Positions 1 through 7,912 of a DNA stretch of 64,000 nt are shown here, in pieces. Below the pieces are notes generated by a model. That model saw only the letters and a list, made by a program, of their open reading frames with translations, did no database searches and had not been told where the DNA came from. Position 1 is the stretch's first letter. Each line of letters begins with the position of its first letter. Made by a program: the position numbers and the translations under genes. The stretch is taken from positions 1 to 64,000 of the forward strand of contig NZ_JAHZTC010000016.1 of NCBI RefSeq assembly GCF_019599265.1. Reading direction: 5' to 3'. Source of the DNA: Pontibacter sp. HSC-14F20. Lineage in GTDB: Bacteria; Bacteroidota; Bacteroidia; Cytophagales; Hymenobacteraceae.

Positions 1-462
1 ATTTCCACCCTCTCCCGTTATCAGGCCCGCCGGTGCCAGGGCTGCCCGCTGCGGGGGCAGTGTTTTAAGGGCCAGGGCAACCGAATGATCGAGGTCAACC
101 ACCGGCTCCAGCGCCTGAAGGCCCGGGAGCGGCTCTTGAGTGAGGAAGGGGTGCGCCACCGCAGGCGCAGGGCCATCGAGCCCGAGGCCGTCTTCGGCCA
201 GGTGAAGAGCAACAACCGCTTCACCCGCTTTAGGTTGCGAACACTGGCCAAAGCCGAAGTGGACTTCGGGCTGGCCGCCCTGGCCCATAACCTGCGCAAA
301 ATAGCTGGCAAGGGGGTAAAAGCCTTCCAGCAGGCCCTGGAAAGGACCGCCGCCGGCCTTTTACAGCCACTAAAACAGCCGACTGTGGCTCATGCCGGCC
401 TGCTGGATCAGCTGACGGCTTTTTTCAGCCCGAGAGCCACTATTTTCCAGCTGGCCGCCTGA
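1..462 (+). CDS. IS1182-family transposase, C-terminal part (cut by window start)
   Basis: The frame is open from base 1 to the TGA at 460-462, so only the last ~153 codons are present. It begins with a Cys-rich stretch (CQGCPLRGQC), followed by basic helices and a segment of the form EAVFGQVKSNN then RFRLRTLAK. This order (zinc-finger-like cysteines, then the final E-containing part of the DDE domain) is typical of the C-terminus of IS1182-type DDE transposases. The E of EAVFGQ is the likely last catalytic acid. A strong terminator follows within 30 bases. The GC-rich codon use matches the other IS genes here rather than the host genes. Whether the copy is intact upstream cannot be told. Confidence 0.75.
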   Translation: MSTLSRYQARRCQGCPLRGQCFKGQGNRMIEVNHRLQRLKARERLLSEEGVRHRRRRAIEPEAVFGQVKSNNRFTRFRLRTLAKAEVDFGLAALAHNLRKIAGKGVKAFQQALERTAAGLLQPLKQPTVAHAGLLDQLTAFFSPRATIFQLAA

Positions 463-490
463 AGACCAAAAGCAACCGGATAAACGCAAA

Positions 491-520
491 GAGGGCGCCC
501 TTTCCGGACGCCCTCTTTTC
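491..520 (+). terminator. Rho-independent terminator after the IS1182 transposase
   Basis: A GAGGGCG/CGCCCTC stem (491-497 with 509-515) closes a short loop and is followed by a T-rich run. It lies 28 bases after the transposase stop codon. Confidence 0.8.
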
Positions 521-535
521 TTTTATTTGAACTGC

Positions 536-1056
536 TTGAGTGAATGAGTGAGTTGGTGATTGAGTGAATTATTTATTCATTCATGAATTTTCGTGCTTTG
601 GCCATGGTTGATAGAACTTCAGTGAATTCCTTTTGTAGGTTTAGAACCGCGGTAGTTGAAGTGCTGCCAGACTCTTCCAGAAGCTCGAGCCAAAATAGGC
701 TTTCGTCGGCCTCTTCCACTACAATACAAAGCTTAGTATAAAATTCTGCTGATGACCGGGCTCAACAAGCCGCTCTATAATTTGCCGCAACTGATGTGGC
801 AGAGCGTAGCAATTGTCGCCTCATAATTACTGCTTCCTGTGTCTTTGGCAAGTGCTTACTAAATTTAGTTACATCTAAGGCAAGTCGTTTTGTGCGCTGC
901 CTGAACAGCTCTGCAAATTGATCTTTGGGTAAGTGTTCTTTATCCACAGTACTTTAATTTTGTTTCCTGTGAAATCAAAAAGTAACTGTTATTAGTTCAA
1001 AAACTTATCCAATCAAAATCACTCATCCTCTCAATCACTAACTCACTCACTCAATC
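536..1056. repeat. Low-complexity inverted-repeat cassette A enclosing the four-helix-bundle gene
   Basis: The left arm (536-570) is built from degenerate GAGTGA/TGATTGA units. The right arm (1021-1056) is the same kind of sequence on the other strand. Over 28 aligned positions about 24 match. The arms closely frame the pseudogene at 573-947, giving a cassette of ~520 bp. Loci of the same design without a gene occur at 2513-2650, 17597-17751, 18437-18561 and 40187-40340. I infer a small mobile or formerly mobile unit. No transposase is inside. Confidence 0.6.
573..947 (-). pseudogene. Four-helix-bundle protein (S23/TIGR02436 type), interrupted by one in-frame stop
   Basis: From a GTG at 947 the frame encodes LALDVTKFSKHLPK, then SATSVAANYRAAC, then a TGA at 762-764, and resumes in the same frame with ARSSAEFYTKL and VVEEADESLFWLELL before a TAA at 573. 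Read through, it is 124 codons, the normal length of four-helix-bundle proteins related to the 23S rRNA intervening-sequence protein and to Avd of diversity-generating retroelements. The family usually has Arg right after AAC (AACRARS), so a single CGA-to-TGA transition explains the stop. No reverse transcriptase or rRNA is nearby. The gene sits between inverted low-complexity arms. It was probably functional until recently, as no other damage is visible. Confidence 0.8.
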
Positions 1057-1059
1057 CCC

Positions 1060-1533
1060 TTAGCTCCAAAACGGATAATCTGGCTTAGTTAGCAGATAGA
1101 CGGTATAGGTCAGCACCACGCCATAAACGATGTGCGCAAAAATGAGTGTGATCAGGTAGGTGCGAAGCGCTATGAGAGGTGGTCTGAGATGCACCAGAAA
1201 AAACAGGTACCAGATGAACATTGCCATCAGACCATGGGCTAATCCAAAAAGGAAACCCCAGGAAACATTGATAAGCCCGACACCTGAGTGCCACAGCGCG
1301 ATGTAGAAAAGAGCGAAAATAATCCCGACCAGGTAGTGCGCTACGGTGCCGTATACCTTGGTGCTGGTGGCCTCCGAAAGTGAGCCATCAGGTTGGGTGC
1401 GGTTCGTGAGCATAGTGCCCAGTATCCGGATCACCTTCATAACACGGTGCGTCGCAAATGAGAGCAGGTATAGGAAGGCGGTCATGGCGGCGGTGGCGGC
1501 AAGTCCGCCTATTACAGCGTGGAGAAATTTCAT
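1060..1533 (-). CDS. Small multi-pass membrane protein, unknown function
   Basis: The protein has 157 residues. It has an N-terminal hydrophobic helix (GGLAATAAMTAFLYLLSF) and about three further membrane helices, with a polar stretch at roughly residues 40-60 (RTQPDGSLSEATSTK). The C-terminus is short and polar. I do not recognise a named family with certainty; it resembles small DUF-type membrane proteins with a GTVAHYLVGIIFA-like helix. It lies 69 bases downstream of the UbiA-family gene on the same strand and may be the last gene of a three-gene lipid-modifying unit. That role is inferred from position only. Confidence 0.6.
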   Translation of the reverse strand: MKFLHAVIGGLAATAAMTAFLYLLSFATHRVMKVIRILGTMLTNRTQPDGSLSEATSTKVYGTVAHYLVGIIFALFYIALWHSGVGLINVSWGFLFGLAHGLMAMFIWYLFFLVHLRPPLIALRTYLITLIFAHIVYGVVLTYTVYLLTKPDYPFWS

Positions 1534-1602
1534 GTGGAGACGGTTTTTGCTGTTATACGAAATCAGGCTATGTAGTTATAAGAGGCTGGCCTACATGGGG
1601 TT

Positions 1603-2508
1603 TTACGAGGTATAAACAGCGCGTAGCAGAAGTATCAGAAAAAACGCCAAGCTGATACAAAGTGACGAGATCTTGTTCATGCGCATCGTGTTTTCGAAGT
1701 TTACCTCCTCGGGGTTCTGCCATGACCTTCGCACCCAACTCAGGAAAAAATAAGTAATTGGAGCGGTGAAAAGTAGGAAGACCAGAATGTTGAGCAACTG
1801 ACCCAACGCCAGGTATAGCCCGATCAGAAGGGCTGCTCCCAAGCTCAGGGCTATACCTGCAAATACAAAAGTGCCCCGTATACCTAGCAGCAAACTCAGT
1901 GTTTTGTCTCCTCGTGCGCTGTCTTCCTGGTGCTGGTAAATTTGTGTGAGCGGATACGAACCGCAGAGAAAAGACGTGCTTACCAGGGCAAACCAAATAT
2001 TGGGTGCTTGCAGAACCTGGCGAAACTCCAGATCAGATCCCACCTGTACCATCAAAAAAGTGAAGGCTCCCTGAAAAATTGTGACAACCAGTGTGCTGAT
2101 GACCGGGTATTTCTTGAGCCGAATGTCACGGTTGCTGTAAGCCTTGGAAACCAGCAGGTATAGCGCAACCATCAGGGCAAACAGAGGAGAAAGTAAGAAA
2201 CTGAGCAACAGGGCCAGCACATCAAATAGCAGCACCAGGTGAAACAACTCCTGCGTGACTTTGGGCGGTTGCCGCAGCCCACCGATGCTGCCTTCGTCCC
2301 GGTCGTGGTATGAGTTGTAACCGTTGCTGGCAGGGTATACCAACACATGCAGAATCAGGAATACGGCCGCTGCCCGCCACCAGGCATAGCCGTCTGTCAC
2401 GCTAAGCGCAAACCAGTACACCGGCATCAGGTATACCGAAAACGGAATCCGCATGAGGGTCAGGGCGCTGCCGTATTTTCCGATGACAGGTATAGCGACT
2501 GGTTTCAA
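1603..2508 (-). CDS. UbiA-family prenyltransferase
   Basis: An integral membrane protein of 301 residues with about nine hydrophobic segments. The first Asp-rich motif appears as NGYNSYHDRDEG (near residue 63) and the second as HQEDSARGDKTL (near residue 195). These acidic motifs bind Mg-diphosphate of the prenyl donor in UbiA enzymes, which attach isoprenoid chains to aromatic or lipid acceptors in the inner membrane. The start is a TTG, since no in-frame ATG lies nearby upstream. It is followed by a small membrane protein and preceded, across a low-complexity inverted repeat, by a methyltransferase-like gene. The substrate is not evident. It is not clearly MenA or UbiA itself. Confidence 0.85.
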   Translation of the reverse strand: MKPVAIPVIGKYGSALTLMRIPFSVYLMPVYWFALSVTDGYAWWRAAAVFLILHVLVYPASNGYNSYHDRDEGSIGGLRQPPKVTQELFHLVLLFDVLALLLSFLLSPLFALMVALYLLVSKAYSNRDIRLKKYPVISTLVVTIFQGAFTFLMVQVGSDLEFRQVLQAPNIWFALVSTSFLCGSYPLTQIYQHQEDSARGDKTLSLLLGIRGTFVFAGIALSLGAALLIGLYLALGQLLNILVFLLFTAPITYFFLSWVRRSWQNPEEVNFENTMRMNKISSLCISLAFFLILLLRAVYTS

Positions 2509-2512
2509 GGTG

Positions 2513-2650
2513 TGAATTGTTGATTGTTATTTGTTGATTGTTTTTGTCTCATTTACCAAAACTCTTTCATCTTAGGTTTTTAATTCTCAGATCAGACTTT
2601 ACTCTTTTTTAATGTTGAAACCTGCCTATACAGCAATCAGCAATTTTATT
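2513..2650. repeat. Low-complexity inverted-repeat locus B
   Basis: TTGTTGATTG-type units at 2513-2543 face CAATCAGCAATT-type units at 2631-2650. The inner 14 bases match at 12 positions when one arm is reversed and complemented. It fills the gap between the methyltransferase and UbiA genes. It is weaker than the other loci of this kind. Confidence 0.4.
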
Positions 2651-3461
2651 AATCCGGATAGCCAAGCAGATAAATAACCTGCTGACCCGGTCCGGTACCG
2701 ACAATGCCGCTGCGCCAGGTATAGCCGGGCGGCGTATGAACGTGCGCCAGCAACTCGTCGAGCATCCGTGGGTTGTAAAGCCTGAAAAGCGATACCAGGC
2801 CATCCCACATGATGCCCAGCGGGATAATTGGTATAAGGTACGTGAACAGGTGTCGGCTGAGTTTAAAAGGCCTGATAAAAGGTGTTACCAGCAGAATGAC
2901 GATCGGGAAGGTAAGTAGGAAAATGATCAGTTCGGCCCATGTCTTGCCACCCCCCTCGAAGATGCCGATAGGTGCCCGTTGGTCGGCGGCATTTTGCAAA
3001 ATGGCCGCTGCCTGCTGCGGTCTGAAATGATGAAATGAGGAAAAGATGGTGCGTAAGCCTTTTACCTGCGGCGGTACATTGGTGACATCCACTGGAGAGG
3101 CAATGAAATCGATCAGACCACCGGACTCGGCTTGCAGAAATTCGTAGGCGCCGATGTTAGGGTATAAGTCAGATAAGGTGACATGCACAGGCACTCCCAT
3201 GCGCTGGCTCAGTGCTTCGCGTATACCTGCTATGCCGCCGCCGGCGCCGGAGCAAAGGTCAGTGAAGTGCGTCTGGCCGCTGCGACGGAGCAGATCCTCC
3301 AGCAAAGGTATAGCGGGTCCATAGGCTCCGAGATTCGAGATCATGAAGCGCAGGAAATCGAGCATGCCCTGGCGGAAAATGTGCGGAAACCAGGGCTGGT
3401 CTTCTAGCTCAAATAGGTGCAGGCGGAAGTTCAAGGGCAGCAGCGATTGTTTTGTTCGCAT
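2649..3461 (-). CDS. SAM-dependent methyltransferase-like protein with C-terminal membrane helices
   Basis: The protein has 270 residues. Residues ~65-75 (TDLCSGAGGG) match the glycine-rich SAM-binding motif I, followed by VTLSDLYPN, the usual acidic end of strand beta-2. A SSFHHF segment corresponds to the post-motif region of class I methyltransferases. The C-terminal third has two strongly hydrophobic helices (ELIIFLLTFPIVILLV; LFTYLIPIIPLGI), so the enzyme is probably membrane-anchored. It lies upstream of a UbiA prenyltransferase on the same strand, which suggests modification of a prenylated lipid or quinone-like compound. That pathway is inference. Confidence 0.7.
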   Translation of the reverse strand: MRTKQSLLPLNFRLHLFELEDQPWFPHIFRQGMLDFLRFMISNLGAYGPAIPLLEDLLRRSGQTHFTDLCSGAGGGIAGIREALSQRMGVPVHVTLSDLYPNIGAYEFLQAESGGLIDFIASPVDVTNVPPQVKGLRTIFSSFHHFRPQQAAAILQNAADQRAPIGIFEGGGKTWAELIIFLLTFPIVILLVTPFIRPFKLSRHLFTYLIPIIPLGIMWDGLVSLFRLYNPRMLDELLAHVHTPPGYTWRSGIVGTGPGQQVIYLLGYPD

Positions 3462-3485
3462 ACTGCCCTCTTCTTATAAAGGTTG

Positions 3486-3947
3486 CTAGGGTAGCGTCGT
3501 GCCGCGCTGGCTCATCCAGGGATGCAGCTCCATGATCAGCTTGCCGGCTTTTACGGCCGGATCTGCCTCTGTCAACGCCTGCGCTTCCTCCAAAGTGGCT
3601 ACATCAAAAATGAAAATACCACGCAGCTCACCATTGTCCAAGAACGGGCCAGCCATAACCAGTTTACCATCGGCGGCCATCTTCTGGATATGCGCCATGT
3701 GGCCACGCTGGATGCTGTTCACTTCGGCTGTGTCGGTTGGCTGGTAAGGGCCTTTTTTGAGCAAAGCCATGTAATAAGTTTTCATCTGGCTCATGTCCAT
3801 CTCACCAGACTTTTTAGGAGCTTCCTGCGCTGTAGTAGCCGGAGCCTTTTTGGCAATAGGCTTTGCTTTGGATTGTGCCTGGGCACCTAACGTGCAGCAA
3901 AGGCAGAGTGCCAGGGCTATACCTGTGGTCAGTAGCAGTTTTTTCAT
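3486..3947 (-). CDS. Exported YciI-domain protein
   Basis: I place the start at the ATG at 3947, which gives MKKLLL and a clean signal peptide ending near GAQAQ. A longer frame from 3995 exists but adds an uncharacteristic N-terminus. After a Lys/Ala/Pro linker, the C-terminal ~90 residues carry the YCII-like fold: GHMAHIQKMAADGKLVMAGPF, then GIFIFDVATLEEA, then a terminal helix with DPAVKAGKL. YciI-like proteins are small ferredoxin-fold proteins with a conserved His (here in RGHMAHI); their activities are mostly unknown. An exported version is common in Bacteroidetes. It sits 24 bases from the start of the methyltransferase gene but need not be functionally linked. Confidence 0.75.
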   Translation of the reverse strand: MKKLLLTTGIALALCLCCTLGAQAQSKAKPIAKKAPATTAQEAPKKSGEMDMSQMKTYYMALLKKGPYQPTDTAEVNSIQRGHMAHIQKMAADGKLVMAGPFLDNGELRGIFIFDVATLEEAQALTEADPAVKAGKLIMELHPWMSQRGTTLP

Positions 3948-4046
3948 GGGGTGAGTTGGGTTTGATGTTTTGGAATAGGTAAACGATTGTGCCACTATGC
4001 GGTGGTAATTGCAAGTAGAGGAATGATATGAGCTTAAATTGCCATC

Positions 4047-4691
4047 CTAGTGAATAGCGATTTTTTGACTGCTCTTTACGAAAAGTAACGAATCAACTGG
4101 CACTCTTTCCAGCTTAATTTTATATAATATGTAGCCTGACTGGGTAGCTGAACTTAGTGGTTGACTCAGGACAAAATTTGCTTTCTTGACGTAGAGCTTT
4201 ATCGTATCTACTTTAGTGTAATCTGTAAAAGTAAAAGGTTGCCATTTTGGTCAACCAGGCTGTCATCCAGGGAATAAGTTTTCAATTGTGTTAACTCATC
4301 TTGCAAAAAAAAATTGTTCTCTAGAAGCTGTATCATTTCTTGCGTTGGTAAGCATGGATCCATTTGTCGTACTACCTGCTGTATATTTCAATTCAGGCTT
4401 TCCCGAAGGAGATTTGACATAGTAACTATTAAAGATGAAAAGTCGATGCTTCAATTTGATAGGCTCATGAACCCATATGCTACCAGGGTTAAAATCTAAA
4501 GAATCACTTATTAAAAGTTTACTTATAATAGGCAAGTATTCCGCTGCAAGAAACCCGTTTTCTTTAGCTAGTTCTCTGTCTAACCAGATACTATAACTTT
4601 CAGCATTTCTAACACTATTCACTCTAAGTGCTAGCAGCATTAGAAGTATCATAGCAATGGCTACAAGAAATGCTCTTTTAAGTTTAGCCAT
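4047..4691 (-). pseudogene. Frameshifted gene for a membrane-anchored or exported protein
   Basis: The frame from the ATG at 4691 has an N-terminal hydrophobic anchor (LVAIAMILLMLLAL) and runs 131 codons to a TGA just after a run of nine T (minus strand) at ~4305-4313. Dropping one T lets the reading continue as LQDELTQLKTYSLDDSLVD. A second shift near 4250 of opposite sign then gives KWQPFTFTDYTKVDTIKLYV and further well-formed sequence to a TAG at 4047. Together they make a plausible ~215-residue protein. Base composition is clearly more AT-rich than the neighbours, suggesting foreign origin. Alternatives are a truncated but expressed 131-residue protein, slippage at the T9 tract, or sequencing error. 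No family is recognised. Confidence 0.55.
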
Positions 4692-4766
4692 TATTCAGAC
4701 TTTCTAAAGTACACTATAAGTGATAATCATGCTAAGCTAGTACTGATGTTAGCTAAAAGCAATTCT

Positions 4767-5276
4767 CTACTTCGTCACAACTCCCGCAGCGCCAGCCCCA
4801 ATGCTGAAACCTTCACCGGAGTTGCTGAATAGCTGCCAGTATTCTTCCTGCGGCTTGCCCAGATCCGGCTTTAGCACCAAGCGGTCACCATTTACAAAAG
4901 TCAGGGCTATACCGTATGCGTCTTTTATTTCCGCGCTTTCCACCGCCAGTGCCTGGCTGCTGATCACAAGCCCTTGCAGACGCTGGTCGCGGAGGTTGGC
5001 ACCGGGCACTTTCCAATCAAATTTGGGTGAGGGGAGGCCGGGCTCACGCTTGCGCATGAACACCTCGCTGTGTTTGATGGTCTCGCCGTTGGCAAGCTCA
5101 AAGGTCCAGGGGCAGTTCACAGCCAGGGTATAGAGGCCCACGTCCAGAATCAATCCGTGTGGCGTGGTATAGCTGGTTTTGCCGAAGTGGAAGTATTGCA
5201 CCAGTTCGCTGCGGGTGGTTTTGGTAAGTGGCAGCCCATTGATCTTGTCGAATGCCGCCTGTAGTTGCTCTTGCAT
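4767..5276 (-). CDS. Conserved-looking hypothetical protein
   Basis: I choose the ATG at 5276 (MQEQLQAAFDKI), giving 169 residues; an earlier ATG at 5321 would add 15 residues with no signal-peptide character. There is no evident signal peptide or membrane helix. The sequence has alternating strand-like segments (GLILDVGLYTLAV, WTFELANGETIKHSEVF, AYGIALTFVNGDRLVLKP), suggesting a small beta-rich cytosolic protein. It is transcribed divergently from the PBP1A gene across a ~180-base gap. I do not recognise a family and infer no function. Confidence 0.6.
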   Translation of the reverse strand: MQEQLQAAFDKINGLPLTKTTRSELVQYFHFGKTSYTTPHGLILDVGLYTLAVNCPWTFELANGETIKHSEVFMRKREPGLPSPKFDWKVPGANLRDQRLQGLVISSQALAVESAEIKDAYGIALTFVNGDRLVLKPDLGKPQEEYWQLFSNSGEGFSIGAGAAGVVTK

Positions 5277-5459
5277 GGGGGTATAGGGAATGCTATGCAC
5301 AAAGATAGGCAGGGCTGCCAAACTTATAACAGCTTCTGTATATCCCTAACTAAGTTTTATGCGTTTCTGGGAAAGTATTTGTACACAAAAGGTATATTTG
5401 CAGTAGATTAGAGAGAAGTGTTCCGGTAAAAAACGGGCAATCTGCCCCGATAATAAAAC

Positions 5460-7805
5460 ATGCTGCAAGAGCAAGAAAAAGAACAAGAAAAGCCACAGGT
5501 TAAGAAGAAGAGGAGGTCGGTTTACGGCAGTGTGATCGGCTATACCTGGAAACTGTTTCTGCTGGGGTTGATGGTGGTGATCGGGTACCTGGTGAGTGTG
5601 GAGTATAACTTCTTTTACCTTTTCGGCTCATCCCCAAGTCTGGACAGGCTGGAAAATCCGCGTAGCGACCAGGCCTCGGAACTATACACTGCCGATGGGC
5701 AGCTGATCGGGAAATATTTCCGTGAAAACCGCAGTCCGGTGAGCTACAAAGAGATGTCGCCTACGCTGATCAATGCGCTTATTGCCACCGAGGATGTTCG
5801 TTTTTACGAGCACGCAGGTATAGATCCGACGGCCATTTTCGGAGCCGTATACGACAACCTGCGCGGCGAAAGCCGCGGAGGCAGTACCATTACGCAACAG
5901 CTGGCCAAAAACCTGTACAAGACCCGCACCGACGATGCAAAGGGAGTGCTGGGCCACATACCTGGTCTGAACATCGTGATCTCCAAAACGAAGGAATGGC
6001 TCACGGCCATTAAGCTGGAGCAGCGCTATACCAAGGAAGAGATCCTGGCCATGTACCTCAACACCGTGGATTTTGGCAGTAACTCCTTTGGTATACAGGT
6101 AGCCTCCAAAACCTTCTTCAATACCTCGCCTGACAGCCTGAAGCCCGAGCAGGCCGCTGTACTGGTGGGATTACTCAAAGCCCCGACCTACTATAGTCCG
6201 CGCTTCAATCCGGAGAACTCTACCCGCCGACGCAACACCGTGCTGGGGCAGATGGCCAAGTATAATTACCTCACGCAACCTCAGGCTGACTCGCTGAGCA
6301 AGCTGCCACTGGAACTGGTATACAAAGTAGAAAATCACTACGACGGCCCCGCCACTTATTTCCGGGGAGCTGTGGCCGATTTCATGAAGGAATGGTGCAA
6401 GCAGAACGGCTACGACCTCTACCGCGACGGCCTCAAGGTATACACCACCATCGATTCGCGTGTACAGGCCCATGCCGAGGCGGCCATGGAGCAGCAGATG
6501 CGCACCCTGCAGCGCCGCTTCGACAATCACTGGCAGGGCAAAAACCCTTGGGTAGACGAGAAGAACAACGAGATACCGGGCTTTATTGAAGAAACCATCA
6601 AGCGCACTGACTATTACAAGCGCCTCAAAAAGAAGCACGGCGACAATGTAGCCGCCATCAACAAAGAACTGAACACCCCTCGCGACATGATGGTGTTTAC
6701 CTGGGAAAACCCGGAGCGTGAAAAGAAAATGACCTTGTCCCCGCTCGATTCGCTGCGTTACTACAAGCGTTTCCTGCACGGCGGTATGATGACCATGGAT
6801 CCCTTCTCTGGTGAGATTAAGGCCTGGGTGGGTGGTATCAACTACAAGTACTTTAAGTACGACCATGTGAAGCAGGCGCGTCGCCAGCCGGGTTCTACCT
6901 TTAAACCCTTCGTGTATGTGGCGGCCATCGATAACGGCTACTCGCCCTGTGACAAAATTGTGGACACGCGCATCACCATCAATTATGTTGAAAAAGGGGA
7001 GAAGAAAAGCTGGTCACCTACCAATGCTGACTGGGAATATACCGGAGCACCTATGACGCTTCGCCGTGGCATGGGTAAATCGGTGAACTCTGTTACAGCT
7101 CAACTCACCGAACTGGTTGGCTGGGAAACAGTGGTTGACTATGCCCACAAACTAGGTATAAGCAGTCCGCTGGATAAGGTGCCGTCTATTGGCCTGGGTC
7201 CAAGCGACGTGTCGGTTTATGAGATGGTAGGAGCCTATGGTACGTTCCCTAACCACGGTTTCCATACCGCGCCGCGTTTCATCACCCGCATCGAAGACCG
7301 TGATGGCAACCTGATCGAGCAGTTTGTGCCGGAACAGAAGAAGGTATTGAGTGAAGAAACGGCTTTCCTGATGATGCACATGCTCAAAGGAGGTATAGAA
7401 GAACCAGGCGGCACTTCACAAGCGCTCTGGGAATACGACCTTTGGAAAGGAAATGAGATTGGTGGCAAAACCGGTACCACCTCCAATCACTCCGATGGCT
7501 GGTTTATGGGCGTAACCAAAGATCTGGTAACTGGCGTGTGGGTAGGCGGCGAAGATCGAAGCATTCACTTCCGTACTTCCAATCTGGGCGAAGGGTCCAA
7601 AACGGCGCTGCCGGTATACGGGCTATTCATGGAGCGCCTCTATAAAGACAAAGACCTCGGCTATACCATGGGTCGTTTCCCGGGTCCGACCGTTAAGATC
7701 AGCAAGAAGTATAATTGCACCACTGTGCTTCCAAAAGCGGAGGAACCCGACTCCATTTTCTTCGATCTGAATTTTGAGATTCCGGAGTTAATAGATACTT
7801 TCTAA
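5460..7805 (+). CDS. mrcA: Class A penicillin-binding protein 1A (glycosyltransferase/transpeptidase)
   Basis: The protein has 781 residues with a cytoplasmic Lys/Arg-rich tail, one membrane anchor at ~30-48 and two periplasmic catalytic domains. The GT51 domain shows ATEDVRFYEHAG (catalytic Glu111) and GGSTITQQLAKNLY, and further on EEILAMYLN. The transpeptidase domain shows PGSTFKPF with the nucleophile Ser479, an SVN-type second motif (GKSVNS) and KTGTT with Lys670. It polymerises and crosslinks peptidoglycan. Length and motif order are normal for PBP1A. A TATATTTG -7-like element lies at 5393-5400 but lacks a convincing -33 partner. A strong terminator follows the gene. Confidence 0.95.
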   Translation: MLQEQEKEQEKPQVKKKRRSVYGSVIGYTWKLFLLGLMVVIGYLVSVEYNFFYLFGSSPSLDRLENPRSDQASELYTADGQLIGKYFRENRSPVSYKEMSPTLINALIATEDVRFYEHAGIDPTAIFGAVYDNLRGESRGGSTITQQLAKNLYKTRTDDAKGVLGHIPGLNIVISKTKEWLTAIKLEQRYTKEEILAMYLNTVDFGSNSFGIQVASKTFFNTSPDSLKPEQAAVLVGLLKAPTYYSPRFNPENSTRRRNTVLGQMAKYNYLTQPQADSLSKLPLELVYKVENHYDGPATYFRGAVADFMKEWCKQNGYDLYRDGLKVYTTIDSRVQAHAEAAMEQQMRTLQRRFDNHWQGKNPWVDEKNNEIPGFIEETIKRTDYYKRLKKKHGDNVAAINKELNTPRDMMVFTWENPEREKKMTLSPLDSLRYYKRFLHGGMMTMDPFSGEIKAWVGGINYKYFKYDHVKQARRQPGSTFKPFVYVAAIDNGYSPCDKIVDTRITINYVEKGEKKSWSPTNADWEYTGAPMTLRRGMGKSVNSVTAQLTELVGWETVVDYAHKLGISSPLDKVPSIGLGPSDVSVYEMVGAYGTFPNHGFHTAPRFITRIEDRDGNLIEQFVPEQKKVLSEETAFLMMHMLKGGIEEPGGTSQALWEYDLWKGNEIGGKTGTTSNHSDGWFMGVTKDLVTGVWVGGEDRSIHFRTSNLGEGSKTALPVYGLFMERLYKDKDLGYTMGRFPGPTVKISKKYNCTTVLPKAEEPDSIFFDLNFEIPELIDTF

Positions 7806-7825
7806 GCTATACCTGAATCTGGGAA

Positions 7826-7866
7826 AACAACAACGCCGGCTATGCCTATTAGCCGGCGTTGTTGTT
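7826..7866. terminator. Strong terminator between convergent genes
   Basis: A perfect 17-bp stem (7826-7842 with 7850-7866) encloses a 7-base loop. One flank has an A run and the other a T run, so it can serve both the PBP1A gene and the convergent epimerase gene. Confidence 0.85.
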
Positions 7867-7876
7867 TAGTTATATG

Positions 7877-7908
7877 CTATACCTGTGTCACCTGTCGGAC
7901 AGGTATAG
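7877..7908. repeat. Inverted pair of the genome-wide octamer
   Basis: CTATACCTGT (7877-7886) and ACAGGTATAG (7899-7908) are exact reverse complements separated by 12 bases. They lie directly after the bidirectional terminator and five bases before the epimerase stop codon. Paired uptake words in terminator position are known from Neisseria and Haemophilus, which is why the arrangement is notable. Confidence 0.7.
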
Positions 7909-7912
7909 GGAA

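Noticed and set aside
940-948. TTATCCACA, a perfect DnaA box, near the start of the four-helix-bundle pseudogene
   Set aside because: Lone copy in a decayed mobile-like cassette with no AT-rich unwinding element or replication gene; likely chance.
536-1056. A diversity-generating retroelement around the four-helix-bundle (Avd-like) gene
   Set aside because: No reverse transcriptase, template repeat or variable repeat in the flanks.
5378-5400. TTTG plus TATATTTG as a complete promoter for PBP1A
   Set aside because: The spacing is 11 bases, far from 19-21, so only the -7 element is plausible.
6171-6866. 231-codon frame opposite the PBP1A gene
   Set aside because: Shadow of a well-conserved gene in GC-richer sequence; no protein-like features.
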